64,000 nt of DNA from Streptomyces sp. NBC_01481. Its GTDB lineage: Bacteria > Actinomycetota > Actinomycetes > Streptomycetales > Streptomycetaceae. The position numbers and the translations under genes are program-made. Numbering within the stretch: position 1 is the stretch's first letter; each line of letters opens with the position of its first letter. Positions 17,057 through 26,141 of this stretch are shown one piece after another. A model generated the notes under the pieces. That model was not told where the DNA came from. It was given only the letters and a program-made list of their open reading frames with translations, and did not search any database. The stretch lies in contig NZ_JAPEPT010000001.1 of assembly GCF_026339995.1 (NCBI RefSeq), forward strand, positions 124,001 to 188,000, read 5' to 3'.

Positions 17057-18376
17057 ATGGGATCAAGCGTTCGTGAGCTCGCCGCCGCCACACCCTCGGC
17101 GCGGGACCGGTATGTGGACCTGTTGCGGGTCGCCTCGCTCGGCACGGTCGTGTTCGGGCACTGGCTGATGGCCGTCGTCACCGGGGACGAGGTCGGCAAT
17201 CTCCTCGCCGTCGTGCCCGGGCTGCAGGTCCTGACCTGGGTGCTGCAGGTCATGCCGGTGTTCTTCTTCGTGGGCGGCTTCTCGCACGCGCTCTCCTACC
17301 GCTCCCTGCGCCGCAAGCAGCCCGACGGATCCGTCTACTCCGTCTTTCTGCGGGCCCGCCTCCAGCGGCTCCTGCGGCCGACGATCGTGTTCATCCTCGT
17401 CTGGGGCACGGCCGCCCTGCTGCTGCAACTGCTCGGCGGTGACGGCGGGTTGACCGGGGTGGCGCTGCGGCTCGTTGCGCAGCCCTTGTGGTTCATCGGG
17501 ATCTATCTCGCCATGGTCGCCTTCACCCCGCCGCTGCTGAAGCTGCACGAGCGCTACGGATGGGGGGCCTTCGGCGCCCTCGTCGCGGGCGCGGTCGCCG
17601 TCGACGTGGCGCGGTTCGCCGGGCACGTGCCCTTCGTGGAGTTCCTGAACTTCGCCTTCGTCTGGCTCGCCGTCCACCAGCTCGGTTTCCTCCGCGCCGA
17701 CGGCCGCATACGGATGCCCGCGGCCCTCGCCGCGGCCGGGCTGACCGGGGCCGCCGCGCTCGTCGCGTTCGGGCCGTATCCGCTGTCCATGGTCGGGATG
17801 CCCGGCGAGAAGGTCTCCAACATGGCCCCGCCCACCCTTGCGCTCCTGTGCCACGGGCTGTGGCTCGTCGGCGCGGTGGAGCTGCTGCGGACGCCCGGCG
17901 CACGGCTGGTCGCCCGCCCGCGGATCTGGCGCGGCGTCGTCGCCGCCAACGGGATCGCGATGACCGCGTTCCTGTGGCACCTCACGGCCATGCTCGGGGT
18001 GTACGGCGCGCTGCTCGCCCTCGACGTCGCACTGCCCGCGCCCGCCTCGGCGGCCTGGTGGACGCAGATGCCGCTGCGCATGGCGGCCGCACTCGTCCTC
18101 ACGGCAGTCCTCGTCGCCGCCTTCCGCTCCTTCGAACGCCCCGCATCCGCGAGGCCCGGTTCAGGCTCCGGCGGACCCGTCGCCGCGCTCGGCATCACGC
18201 TCTGCCTCTTCGGCGTGCTCGGCCTGTCGATGGTCGGCTTCGGCGGGCTGCTGGAGGGCAGGACCGCGATGCTCGTCGCCGTACGCGTCACCGCGCCTGC
18301 CGCCGTCGCCATGGCTCTCGTCGGCTGGCTGCTCGTCGAGCGCGCGGGCGGGCGCCGGGCGGACGCCGCGGCGTGA
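17057..18376 (+). CDS. Acyltransferase-3 family membrane protein
   Basis: A 439-residue polytopic membrane protein with about ten to eleven hydrophobic segments, of the acyltransferase-3 family that O-acylates sugars, lipids or antibiotics at the membrane. The N-terminal motif RYVDLLRVASLGTVVFGHW contains the conserved Arg and the His after the first helix. MPVFFFVGGFSHALSYRS and LRRKQPDGSVYSVFLRARLQ-like cytosolic basic loops follow. A WHLTAM segment near residue 300 is the second conserved histidine region. Nothing nearby indicates the acceptor. The start ATG at 17057 has a weak ribosome site. The gene appears monocistronic. Confidence 0.85.
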   Translation: MGSSVRELAAATPSARDRYVDLLRVASLGTVVFGHWLMAVVTGDEVGNLLAVVPGLQVLTWVLQVMPVFFFVGGFSHALSYRSLRRKQPDGSVYSVFLRARLQRLLRPTIVFILVWGTAALLLQLLGGDGGLTGVALRLVAQPLWFIGIYLAMVAFTPPLLKLHERYGWGAFGALVAGAVAVDVARFAGHVPFVEFLNFAFVWLAVHQLGFLRADGRIRMPAALAAAGLTGAAALVAFGPYPLSMVGMPGEKVSNMAPPTLALLCHGLWLVGAVELLRTPGARLVARPRIWRGVVAANGIAMTAFLWHLTAMLGVYGALLALDVALPAPASAAWWTQMPLRMAAALVLTAVLVAAFRSFERPASARPGSGSGGPVAALGITLCLFGVLGLSMVGFGGLLEGRTAMLVAVRVTAPAAVAMALVGWLLVERAGGRRADAAA

Positions 18377-18476
18377 CTCCGCGCCCCCCACGCTGTCCGA
18401 TAGGCCGCCGCACGTTATCGCACTCCCCGCGGCGACTAGGCTGGAGGATCGATCGATCCCCTCATCTGGAGTGTTA

Positions 18477-20294
18477 ATGGCCGTCAACCTGGTCAATGTC
18501 GAGGCAGTCAGCAAGGTGTACGGAACCCGTGCCCTGCTCGACGGAGTCTCCCTCGGCGTCTCCGAAGGGGACCGCATCGGTGTCGTCGGCCGTAACGGCG
18601 ACGGCAAGACGACCCTCATCCGCATGCTCGCCAAGCTGGAGGGGCCCGACACCGGGCGGGTCACCCAGAGCGGCGGTCTGCGGCTCGGCGTGCTCACGCA
18701 GCACGATTCCCTCGATCCCGAGGCGACCGTCCGGCACGAGGTCATCGGCGACATGGCCGACCACGAGTGGGCCGGCAACGCACGGATCCGCGACATCATC
18801 ACCGGGCTCTTCGGCGATTTGCATCTGCCGGGCTTCGAGCAGGGCCTGGACACCGTCATCGGCCCGCTCTCCGGCGGTGAGCGCCGCCGGATCGCGCTCG
18901 CCAAGCTGCTCATCGCCGACCAGGACCTGATCGTTCTCGACGAGCCCACCAACCACCTCGACGTGGAAGGCATCGCCTGGCTGGCGAAGCATCTGAAGGC
19001 CCGCCGCTCGGCGCTCGTCTGCGTCACCCACGACCGCTGGTTCCTCGACCAGGTCTGCACCCGGATGTGGGACGTCCAGCGCGGCTCGGTCTTCGAGTAC
19101 GAGGGCGGCTACAGCGACTACGTCTTCGCGCGCGCCGAGCGCGAGCGCATCGCGGCCACCGAAGAGACCAAGCGGCAGAACCTGATGCGCAAGGAGCTGG
19201 CCTGGCTGCGGCGCGGCGCCCCCGCCCGTACCTCCAAGCCGCGCTACCGCATCGAGGCAGCCAACGAACTGATCGCCGATGTGCCGCCGCCGCGGGACAC
19301 CAGCGAGCTGATGAAGTTCGCCAACGCCCGCCTGGGCAAAACCGTCTTCGACCTGGAGGACGTGACCGTCACCGCCGGACCGAAGGTGCTGCTGAAGCAT
19401 CTGACCTGGCAGCTCGGCCCCGGCGACCGTATCGGCCTGGTCGGCGTGAACGGCGCGGGCAAGACCTCGCTGCTGCGTGCGCTCACCGAGGCCGCGCGTA
19501 CGCAGGGCGAGCAGCAGCCCGCGGCCGGGAAGATCACCGTCGGCAGGACCGTGAAGCTGGCGTATCTCTCGCAGGAGGTCGCCGAGCTCGACCCGAACCT
19601 GCGGGTGCTGGAGGCCGTGCAGCGGGTGCGCGACCGGGTCGACCTCGGCAAGGGCCGGGAGATGACCGCGGGTCAGCTGTGCGAGCAGTTCGGCTTCACC
19701 AAGGAGAAGCAGTGGACGCCGGTCGGCGATCTGTCCGGCGGTGAGCGCCGCCGGCTGCAGCTGCTGCGCCTGCTGATGGACGAGCCGAACGTCCTCTTCC
19801 TCGACGAGCCCACCAACGACCTCGACATCGAGACGCTGACCCAGCTGGAGGACCTGCTCGACGGCTGGCCGGGCTCGATGGTCGTCATCTCCCACGACCG
19901 CTTCTTCATCGAGCGGACGACGGACAAGACGTACGCGCTGCTGGGCGACGCGGCCCTGCGGATGCTGCCGCGCGGCATCGACGAGTACCTGGAGCGCAGG
20001 CAGCGGATGATCGAGACCGCGGCTCCGGCGGCGGCCGCGGCGGCGGCCGCGGCGCCCGCCGCCCCGACGACCGAGAAGTCGGCGGCGGACGTGCGGGCGG
20101 CGAAGAAGGAACTGCAGAAGATCGAGCGGCAGCTGAACAAGATCTCCGACCGGGAGACCAACCTGCACGCCCAAATCGCCGATAACGCCACGGACTTCGA
20201 GAAGGTGGCGAAGCTGGACACCGAGCTGCGTGAACTGATCGGCGAGCGGGACGAGTTGGAGATGCGCTGGCTGGAGCTGGCCGAGGACGCGTGA
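18477..20294 (+). CDS. ABC-F family ATPase
   Basis: A cytosolic 605-residue protein with two fused ABC ATPase domains and no membrane segments. ABC-F proteins act on the ribosome (translation factors or antibiotic protection). Domain 1 has Walker A GRNGDGKTT, signature LSGGERRRIAL and Walker B LIVLDEPTNHLDVEG. An 80-residue helical linker (ARAERERIAATEETKRQN onward) joins domain 2, with GVNGAGKTS, LSGGERRRLQL and LFLDEPTNDLDIET. The C-terminus carries a poly-Ala stretch (around residue 515-530) and a charged coiled coil, the layout of Uup-type members. The ATG at 18477 is used. Housekeeping role more likely than resistance, but not proven by sequence. Confidence 0.93.
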   Translation: MAVNLVNVEAVSKVYGTRALLDGVSLGVSEGDRIGVVGRNGDGKTTLIRMLAKLEGPDTGRVTQSGGLRLGVLTQHDSLDPEATVRHEVIGDMADHEWAGNARIRDIITGLFGDLHLPGFEQGLDTVIGPLSGGERRRIALAKLLIADQDLIVLDEPTNHLDVEGIAWLAKHLKARRSALVCVTHDRWFLDQVCTRMWDVQRGSVFEYEGGYSDYVFARAERERIAATEETKRQNLMRKELAWLRRGAPARTSKPRYRIEAANELIADVPPPRDTSELMKFANARLGKTVFDLEDVTVTAGPKVLLKHLTWQLGPGDRIGLVGVNGAGKTSLLRALTEAARTQGEQQPAAGKITVGRTVKLAYLSQEVAELDPNLRVLEAVQRVRDRVDLGKGREMTAGQLCEQFGFTKEKQWTPVGDLSGGERRRLQLLRLLMDEPNVLFLDEPTNDLDIETLTQLEDLLDGWPGSMVVISHDRFFIERTTDKTYALLGDAALRMLPRGIDEYLERRQRMIETAAPAAAAAAAAAPAAPTTEKSAADVRAAKKELQKIERQLNKISDRETNLHAQIADNATDFEKVAKLDTELRELIGERDELEMRWLELAEDA

Positions 20295-20366
20295 GGACGC
20301 GTAGCCAACTCGGCGTGGCAGCTGTGGCGTAGAGAAGCCGTGGAGAGCACGTAACAACCCCATCAC

Positions 20367-20403
20367 GGGCCGGTCCTCCCTTGGGAACAGGGGAGACCGG
20401 CCC
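20367..20403 (+). terminator. Hairpin terminator after ABC-F gene
   Basis: GGGCCGGTC and GACCGGCCC flank an internal CTCCC/GGGAG pairing, giving a long interrupted stem about 70 bases past the ABC-F stop. It should end that transcript before the next gene at 20561. Confidence 0.7.
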
Positions 20404-20560
20404 CGCGTTCGAGCCTATCCGAGTGATAGAAAGAAGCCCTGTTCGACTGACGTGAAACAGCGGGAGCCGTGTCCGAATCGCTCCCTTCCGGAGCGAAGGC
20501 TCGGCGGATCAGCGGGGGAGACCGGCTCGGACAGCGGGCCGCACCAAGGGGGAAGTGCCG

Positions 20561-22225
20561 ATGACTCAGCCGCCCGGCCAACAGCAGCCGCCGCGGGGTG
20601 GGTTTGGCGTTTCTCAGGGTTCGCAGCAGGGGTTTCCTCCGCCGCCCGCGCAGCCGCCCGGACCGTACGGTCAGCAGCCGGGCCCGTACAACCAGCCGCC
20701 CGGACCGTACGCCGGCCACCCGGTCCCGTCGCAGCACTCCGGTGGGACCACTCCGCCCAACAGCGGTGGCGGCGGTGGCTTCTTCAAGGGCAGGCGCGGA
20801 GCAGTCGTCGGCGCGGTGGTCGCAGGCCTCCTGGTCATCGGCGGCGGTACCTGGTTCGCGCTCAGTGGTGACGGCAAGGACGGCAAGCCCGCCGTCAGCA
20901 AGGGCAGTGGCACTCCCAAGCCGTCCGGTTCAGCCTCCGCCGACCAGGGCGCCACCGACGACACCATCGGCGTCGAGGACGTCAACGCCCGGCGCAGCCC
21001 CGGCGAGGCAAGGGTGCTGTTCCTGGCGCAGAACGACGTCGACGTGCCCGGCAACGGTGCCGAGGTCTTCGGCCCCTGGGTGGTCGGCGACACGATCGTC
21101 AAGGCCATGTACCGGGAGGTCGCCGCCTACTCCGTGACCGACGGCAAGAAGAAGTGGAGCCTGAAGCTCGGCACGCCTGTGTGCCTCGGCGCCCCGCAGG
21201 CTTCGACCGACGGAAAGATCGTCATCGGTGTCAAGAACGGCATTACGGAGCAGTCCGACTGCAGCGATTTCCAGATGATCGATGCGAAGACCGGCAAGGC
21301 GGGTTGGAAAAAGCCCATCCCCAAGCCCAAGGGCGTCGTCGGCTTCACCGACTACATCCTCGCCGTCAGCGGGAACACGGTCGCCCTGACAGGGCTGGAC
21401 CACTCCTCCGGCTACAGCCTGAGCGACGGCAAGCAGCTCTTCGGCAAGCCGTCGTCCCGCTGCCTGCCTTACGGTTTCGCGGGCGGCGCCAGGCTGATCG
21501 CCGCCGTGAGTTGCCCCACGAGCAGCAGCGAGGCGGATATTTTCAAGGGGCAGATCCAGGAGATCGATCCGGCCGGCGGCAAGACCAGGTGGACGTACGC
21601 GCTCCCCGCCAACTGGCAGGTCGACAAGGTCTACTCGGTCAGCCCGGTCGTCGTCTCCATCAAGCTGGAGGCCGACGACAACGACGATCACACCAAGCGG
21701 CGGGTCATCGCCCTGACGGACAGCGGAAAGCTGCGCTCGCAGCTCCAGGTCGGCAAGGACAAGTTCAAGCCGCGCTGCAGCAGTACGGCCATCGACTACC
21801 GCGGCGACATCCAGGGGTGGTGCACCGGTGTCGCCGCCGATGCGTCCACCCTCTACCTGGCCACCGAGCCGACCGGCACCAACGAGGTTGTCGCCTTCAA
21901 CTTGGATACCGGCAAGGCCAAGTGGCGTTCATCGGTGGGACTCGACCGCACGATGATGCCGTTGACCGTGGAGAACGGCAGCGCCGTGGTCTACATCGCC
22001 CCGACGTTCAGCCAGGGTGGCGTGGTCGCGACCATCGCTCCCACGGGCGGCACGCCGAAGGTCCTGCTGAAGCACCCGCTGTCGACCGCCGAGATCGAAA
22101 GCGGCTTCCAGGACCCGCGGACGGCGTATGCGGACGGCCGGATCTTCCTCACCACTACCCAGATCACCGGTCTCGACGACGCGAGGGAGAAGGAGACCAA
22201 GACATTGATGGCCTTCGGCAAGTGA
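20561..22225 (+). CDS. Membrane-anchored PQQ-like beta-propeller protein, paralogue 1
   Basis: A 554-residue protein with a Pro/Gln/Gly-rich cytosolic N-terminus (MTQPPGQQQPPRGGF and PGPY repeats) and one membrane helix near residues 77-97 (AVVGAVVAGLLVIGGGTWFA). A large extracytoplasmic domain contains repeated W/G blades such as AYSVTDGKKKWSLKLG and AFNLDTGKAKWRSSVG, typical of quinoprotein-like (BamB-type) propellers. Several cysteines probably form disulfides. The function is unknown; a cell-surface scaffold or binding role is plausible. It is the first of three tandem paralogues. The start ATG at 20561 follows GGGGGAAG. Confidence 0.82.
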   Translation: MTQPPGQQQPPRGGFGVSQGSQQGFPPPPAQPPGPYGQQPGPYNQPPGPYAGHPVPSQHSGGTTPPNSGGGGGFFKGRRGAVVGAVVAGLLVIGGGTWFALSGDGKDGKPAVSKGSGTPKPSGSASADQGATDDTIGVEDVNARRSPGEARVLFLAQNDVDVPGNGAEVFGPWVVGDTIVKAMYREVAAYSVTDGKKKWSLKLGTPVCLGAPQASTDGKIVIGVKNGITEQSDCSDFQMIDAKTGKAGWKKPIPKPKGVVGFTDYILAVSGNTVALTGLDHSSGYSLSDGKQLFGKPSSRCLPYGFAGGARLIAAVSCPTSSSEADIFKGQIQEIDPAGGKTRWTYALPANWQVDKVYSVSPVVVSIKLEADDNDDHTKRRVIALTDSGKLRSQLQVGKDKFKPRCSSTAIDYRGDIQGWCTGVAADASTLYLATEPTGTNEVVAFNLDTGKAKWRSSVGLDRTMMPLTVENGSAVVYIAPTFSQGGVVATIAPTGGTPKVLLKHPLSTAEIESGFQDPRTAYADGRIFLTTTQITGLDDAREKETKTLMAFGK

Positions 22226-22292
22226 CCGTGTTCCGAGGCACTCGGACGTCCCCACTCCTTCTCCCATCTCCCCATTCCAGAGGTAATCACCC

Positions 22293-24068
22293 ATGACACA
22301 GCCGCCGAACCAGCCCCCGCAGCCGCCGAACCAGCCGCCGAACCAGCCCCCGCAGGGCGGCTTCGGCGCTCCTCAGCAGCCCGCGCAGCCGCCGCAGATG
22401 CCGCCCGCCCCGCCGCAGGGGCCGCCGCCCGGCGCGCCCGGCTACGGCTATCCGCAGCAGCAGCAGCAGCCCGCCCAGCCCGGATACGGCTACCCGCAGC
22501 AGGCCCCCGGCCAGCCGGGTCCGTACAACCAGCAGCCCGGACCGTACAGCCAGCAGTCCGGTCCCTACGGCGGGTACCCCACGCAGCCGCAGTACCCGGG
22601 CGCGCCCACTCCACCCGGCAGCGGCGGCGGCAGCTTCTTCAAGGGCAAGCCCGGCGTCATCATCGGCGCGGCCGTGGCCGGTCTGCTGGTGATCGGCGGC
22701 GGAACCTACCTCGCCCTCAGCGGTGGTGACGACAAGAAGGACGAGAAGAACGTCAGCAAGAGCGACGACCCCAAGCCCACCGGCTCGGAGTCCGTCGACC
22801 AGGGCGACGGCAGCGGCGACGGCCGCGAGGGCAACGACGACCTCAACGCCGGGCGCAAGCCGGGCGAGGCGAAGGTTCTCTTCCTGTCGAAGAACGATGT
22901 CGACCTGCCGCGCAACGGCGCCGAGGTCTTCGGCCCCTGGGTGGCCGGCGACACCGTCGCCAAGGCGATGTACAAGGAGGTCGTCGGCTACTCGGTGACC
23001 GACGGCAAGAAGAAGTGGAGCGTCCCGCTCAGCGCCGAGGTGTGCTCCGCACCCGTGCAGACCTCCACCGACGGCAAGATCGTCGTGGGCGTCAAGGACG
23101 GCCTCACCGAGAAGGCCAAGTGCCTCGATCTGCAGATGATCGACCTGAAGACCGGCAAGGCAGGCTGGAAGAAGTCGATTCCTAAGAGCACCGGCTTCTT
23201 CTCCCTCTCCGACTTCACCCTGTCGATCAGCGGCAACACCCTCGCCGCGGGCGGCAGCGGCAACTCGTACGGCTTCTCGATGACCGACGGCAAGCAGCTC
23301 TTCAAGGGCCCGAGCGAGGGCTGCAAGCCGTTCGCCTTCGCGGGCGGCGTCAAGCTGCTCGCCGCCGCGAGCTGCCCCACGTCGGACTACAACAAGCCCA
23401 AGCATCAGCTGTCGGAGGTCGATCCGGCCACCGGCAAGGCCAAGTGGACGTACAACGCCCCGGTCGGCTGGGAGATCGGCAAGGTCTACTCGGTCAGCCC
23501 TGTCGTCATCTCGCTGAACCAGCGTGAGCCGAAGAAGTGGTCGATCGTCGCGCTGACCGACAACGGCAAGCCGCGCTCGCAGATCCAGGGCGGCAAGGAC
23601 AAGTTCGCGCCGCGCTGCGGCGGGGCGTTCGTGGTCTTCGGCCAGAACCTGGAGGGCTGCACCGGCGTGGCCGCCGATGCCTCCACCTTCTACATGGCGA
23701 CCGAGACCGCCTACGGCACCGCCAACGACGTCGTCGCGTTCAGCCTCGACACCGGCAAGGAGAAGTGGCGTTCGCCCGCCGACGGCAAGCGCAAGATGAC
23801 CCCGCTGCGCATGGAGAACGGGAGCGTCCTCGTCTACATGGACGCGTCGTACGACGCGGGCGGCGCGGTCGCCACGATCGCGCCGACGGGCGGCGCGCCG
23901 AAGGTGCTGCTGCAGCACCCCGCATCGACCGCCGAGATCGAGAGCTCCTTCTTCTCGTCGAAGATGGTCTACGCGGACGGCCGGTTCTTCCTCGCCAGCG
24001 GCCGTGTCAGCGCCAGCAACGACGCGGAGGAGAAGGAGACGAAGACCATGATCGCCTTCGGCAAGTGA
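22293..24068 (+). CDS. Membrane-anchored PQQ-like beta-propeller protein, paralogue 2
   Basis: A 591-residue paralogue of the preceding gene, clearly homologous along its length; for example GAEVFGPWVAGDTVAKAMYK against GAEVFGPWVVGDTIVKAMYR. The Pro/Gln-rich N-terminus is longer and carries repeated GYGYPQQ units. A membrane helix (VIIGAAVAGLLVIGGGTYLA) precedes an acidic Lys/Asp/Ser linker and the propeller-like ectodomain. It starts 67 bases after paralogue 1 with an AGAGGTAAT ribosome site. The shared TAEIESxF and TKTxxAFGK ends support recent tandem duplication. Confidence 0.82.
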   Translation: MTQPPNQPPQPPNQPPNQPPQGGFGAPQQPAQPPQMPPAPPQGPPPGAPGYGYPQQQQQPAQPGYGYPQQAPGQPGPYNQQPGPYSQQSGPYGGYPTQPQYPGAPTPPGSGGGSFFKGKPGVIIGAAVAGLLVIGGGTYLALSGGDDKKDEKNVSKSDDPKPTGSESVDQGDGSGDGREGNDDLNAGRKPGEAKVLFLSKNDVDLPRNGAEVFGPWVAGDTVAKAMYKEVVGYSVTDGKKKWSVPLSAEVCSAPVQTSTDGKIVVGVKDGLTEKAKCLDLQMIDLKTGKAGWKKSIPKSTGFFSLSDFTLSISGNTLAAGGSGNSYGFSMTDGKQLFKGPSEGCKPFAFAGGVKLLAAASCPTSDYNKPKHQLSEVDPATGKAKWTYNAPVGWEIGKVYSVSPVVISLNQREPKKWSIVALTDNGKPRSQIQGGKDKFAPRCGGAFVVFGQNLEGCTGVAADASTFYMATETAYGTANDVVAFSLDTGKEKWRSPADGKRKMTPLRMENGSVLVYMDASYDAGGAVATIAPTGGAPKVLLQHPASTAEIESSFFSSKMVYADGRFFLASGRVSASNDAEEKETKTMIAFGK

Positions 24069-24129
24069 CCGCGTTCTGAGTCCTTTTGACCCACGTCCCC
24101 GCTCCAGCATCCTTCCGAGGTAGTACGCC

Positions 24130-25935
24130 ATGACGCAGCCGCCCCCGCCGCCCAACCAGCCACCGGGCCAGCCACCACAGGGTGGCTTCGGCGCGCCCCA
24201 GGACCCTCCCCCGGGAGGCTTCGGAGCGCCGACGCCGCCCCCGCAGGATCCTTCGTACGGCTATCCGCAGACCCCGCCGCCCGCCCAGCCGCCGCAGGGG
24301 CAGCCCGGTTACGGCTACCCGCAGGCGCCCGGGCAGGTGCCGGGCTACGGATATCCGCAGGGCCAACCCCAGGGCCAGCCCGGCTACGGGTACCCGACGC
24401 AGCCGATGCAGCCGCAGTACATGCCGCCCCAGCCCGGCGGCAGCGGCGGCGGCAAGAAGCTGAGCACCCAGATGCAGATCATCATCGCGGCGTCCGTCGC
24501 CGTCGTGCTGATCGTCGCGGGCGGCATCTGGTTCGCCTCCAAGGACGACGGGGGTGAGGGCAAGAAGGACGAGGCCAAGAACAGCGCCGGCGGCACAACC
24601 GGCGGCACAACCGGCGGCTCCGACGGCGGCGGCAGCGGTGGCGGCAAGGCCGCCGACGGCCCCGGCAAGGAGAAGGCGCCCGCCAACGTCCACTCCAAGG
24701 TGGCCTTCCAGCTGCCGGAGCCCGCGGTTACCGACATCACCAGCGTCAAGGGCTCCTGGGTCACCGACAAGGCCTACGTCAAGCCGGGCATCAACTCCCT
24801 TGTCGCGTACGACGCGGCCAAGGGCAGCCCGCTGTGGACCCTTCCGCTCCCCGGCCAGATCTGCGCGGCTTCCCGCCACCTCTCCGAGGACAACAAGGCC
24901 GCGATCGTCTTCGAGGCCGCCAAGCGGAAGCCGCCGAAGAACTACCAGCCCTGCACCGAGGTCGGCGTCGTCGACCTGGGCACCGGCAAGCTGCTGTGGA
25001 GCAAGTCCGTCACCGGCACCTCCAGCGGTGACGGCAAGGTCAAGTTCAGCGAGGTCACCCAGAGCGGCACCACGGTCGCCGCGGGCGGCACCGACGGCGG
25101 CGCGGCCTTCGACCTCAACAGCGGTGCCGTCCGCTGGAAGCCCAAAACCGACGCCGAGGGCTGCTACGACATGGGCTACGGCGGCGGCCCGGCGCTCGTC
25201 GCCGCCCGCAAATGCGGTACGTACGACAACCCTCAGGTCGTCATCCAGAGCCTGAACCCGGACAACGGCACCCCCGCCTTCTCGTACAAGCTGCCGCCCG
25301 GCGTCGACTACGCGAGCATCGTCTCGACCAAGCCGCTGGTTGTCGCCGCCGATGTCGGCGACACCGGCTCGGGCGGCATCTCGGACTTCTTCTCGATCGA
25401 CGACAAGGGCGCCCTGCGCGCCAAGATCTCGGCGACGGGCGACAAGTTCACGGCCAGGTGCGGCTCCACCGAGGTGGAGACCTGCCAGAAGGTCGTCGTC
25501 GGCAACGGCAGGCTGTATCTGCCGACGACCGAGCACGAGGGCAGCGGGGAGTACGGCCGGACCAACGAGATCGTCTCGTACGATCTCGCCACCGGAAAGC
25601 CCACCAGAGACCGCGCGGACGCGGGCGACCGGTTCACGATGTTCCCGATCCGGATGGACGGCGGCAACGTCATCGCGTACAAGTGGCCCCCCTACGACAA
25701 GGGCGGCCAGGTTGTCAGCATCGACGGTGCCACCTTCAAGCAGACGGTGCTGATGGACAATCCGGCCGACAAGTCGGTACGGGAGGCGGAGACCAGCTAT
25801 TCCTCGGACGGCGCCGAGTACCGGTATGCGAACGGGCGGCTGTATATCGGAGCCACCCTGATGAGCAAGCGGTCCGCGTCCGCGTCCTCGTTCGGGAAGA
25901 AGTACCTGACGGTGGCCTTCAGTACGGCGGACTGA
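24130..25935 (+). CDS. Membrane-anchored PQQ-like beta-propeller protein, paralogue 3
   Basis: The most diverged of the three tandem paralogues, with 601 residues. It keeps the MTQPPPPPNQPP start, GYGYPQ repeats and a single membrane helix (about residues 116-136, IIIAASVAVVLIVAGGIWFA). A low-complexity Gly/Thr linker (repeated GGTTGG units) follows, then the ectodomain with blades such as VVDLGTGKLLWSKSVTG and AFDLNSGAVRWKPKTD. Alignment to paralogues 1 and 2 is weaker in the first blade. Sixty-one bases separate it from paralogue 2, and a strong hairpin follows the stop, closing a three-gene unit. No ligand residues for PQQ can be assigned from sequence alone. Confidence 0.82.
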   Translation: MTQPPPPPNQPPGQPPQGGFGAPQDPPPGGFGAPTPPPQDPSYGYPQTPPPAQPPQGQPGYGYPQAPGQVPGYGYPQGQPQGQPGYGYPTQPMQPQYMPPQPGGSGGGKKLSTQMQIIIAASVAVVLIVAGGIWFASKDDGGEGKKDEAKNSAGGTTGGTTGGSDGGGSGGGKAADGPGKEKAPANVHSKVAFQLPEPAVTDITSVKGSWVTDKAYVKPGINSLVAYDAAKGSPLWTLPLPGQICAASRHLSEDNKAAIVFEAAKRKPPKNYQPCTEVGVVDLGTGKLLWSKSVTGTSSGDGKVKFSEVTQSGTTVAAGGTDGGAAFDLNSGAVRWKPKTDAEGCYDMGYGGGPALVAARKCGTYDNPQVVIQSLNPDNGTPAFSYKLPPGVDYASIVSTKPLVVAADVGDTGSGGISDFFSIDDKGALRAKISATGDKFTARCGSTEVETCQKVVVGNGRLYLPTTEHEGSGEYGRTNEIVSYDLATGKPTRDRADAGDRFTMFPIRMDGGNVIAYKWPPYDKGGQVVSIDGATFKQTVLMDNPADKSVREAETSYSSDGAEYRYANGRLYIGATLMSKRSASASSFGKKYLTVAFSTAD

Positions 25936-25964
25936 CACCCCACAGGCGGCGCGATTCGCCCCCC

Positions 25965-25998
25965 GGCCCGGCACATTGGATCACCGATGTGCCGGGCC
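25965..25998 (+). terminator. Hairpin terminator after propeller-protein operon
   Basis: GGCCCGGCACAT and ATGTGCCGGGCC form a perfect 12-base-pair stem with a ten-base loop, 30 bases past the third paralogue's stop. Confidence 0.8.
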
Positions 25999-26141
25999 TC
26001 GGTCATAAGTAGCCCTGTTTGGCGAAGAATTCGGCACTCTGGGGGGCTTCTGCCACGTTGGGGGCGCGCGATCTCGAACAAGCGTGTAGCTTGCCGGGTC
26101 AGAGGGCCGGGGGGCCAGCTCGCGGGGATGGGGGTTGCTCG

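Noticed and set aside
20561..25935. Assigning PQQ-dependent dehydrogenase activity to the three propeller-like proteins
   Set aside because: The W-G blade pattern suggests the fold only; no PQQ-binding or metal-ligand residues can be pointed to.
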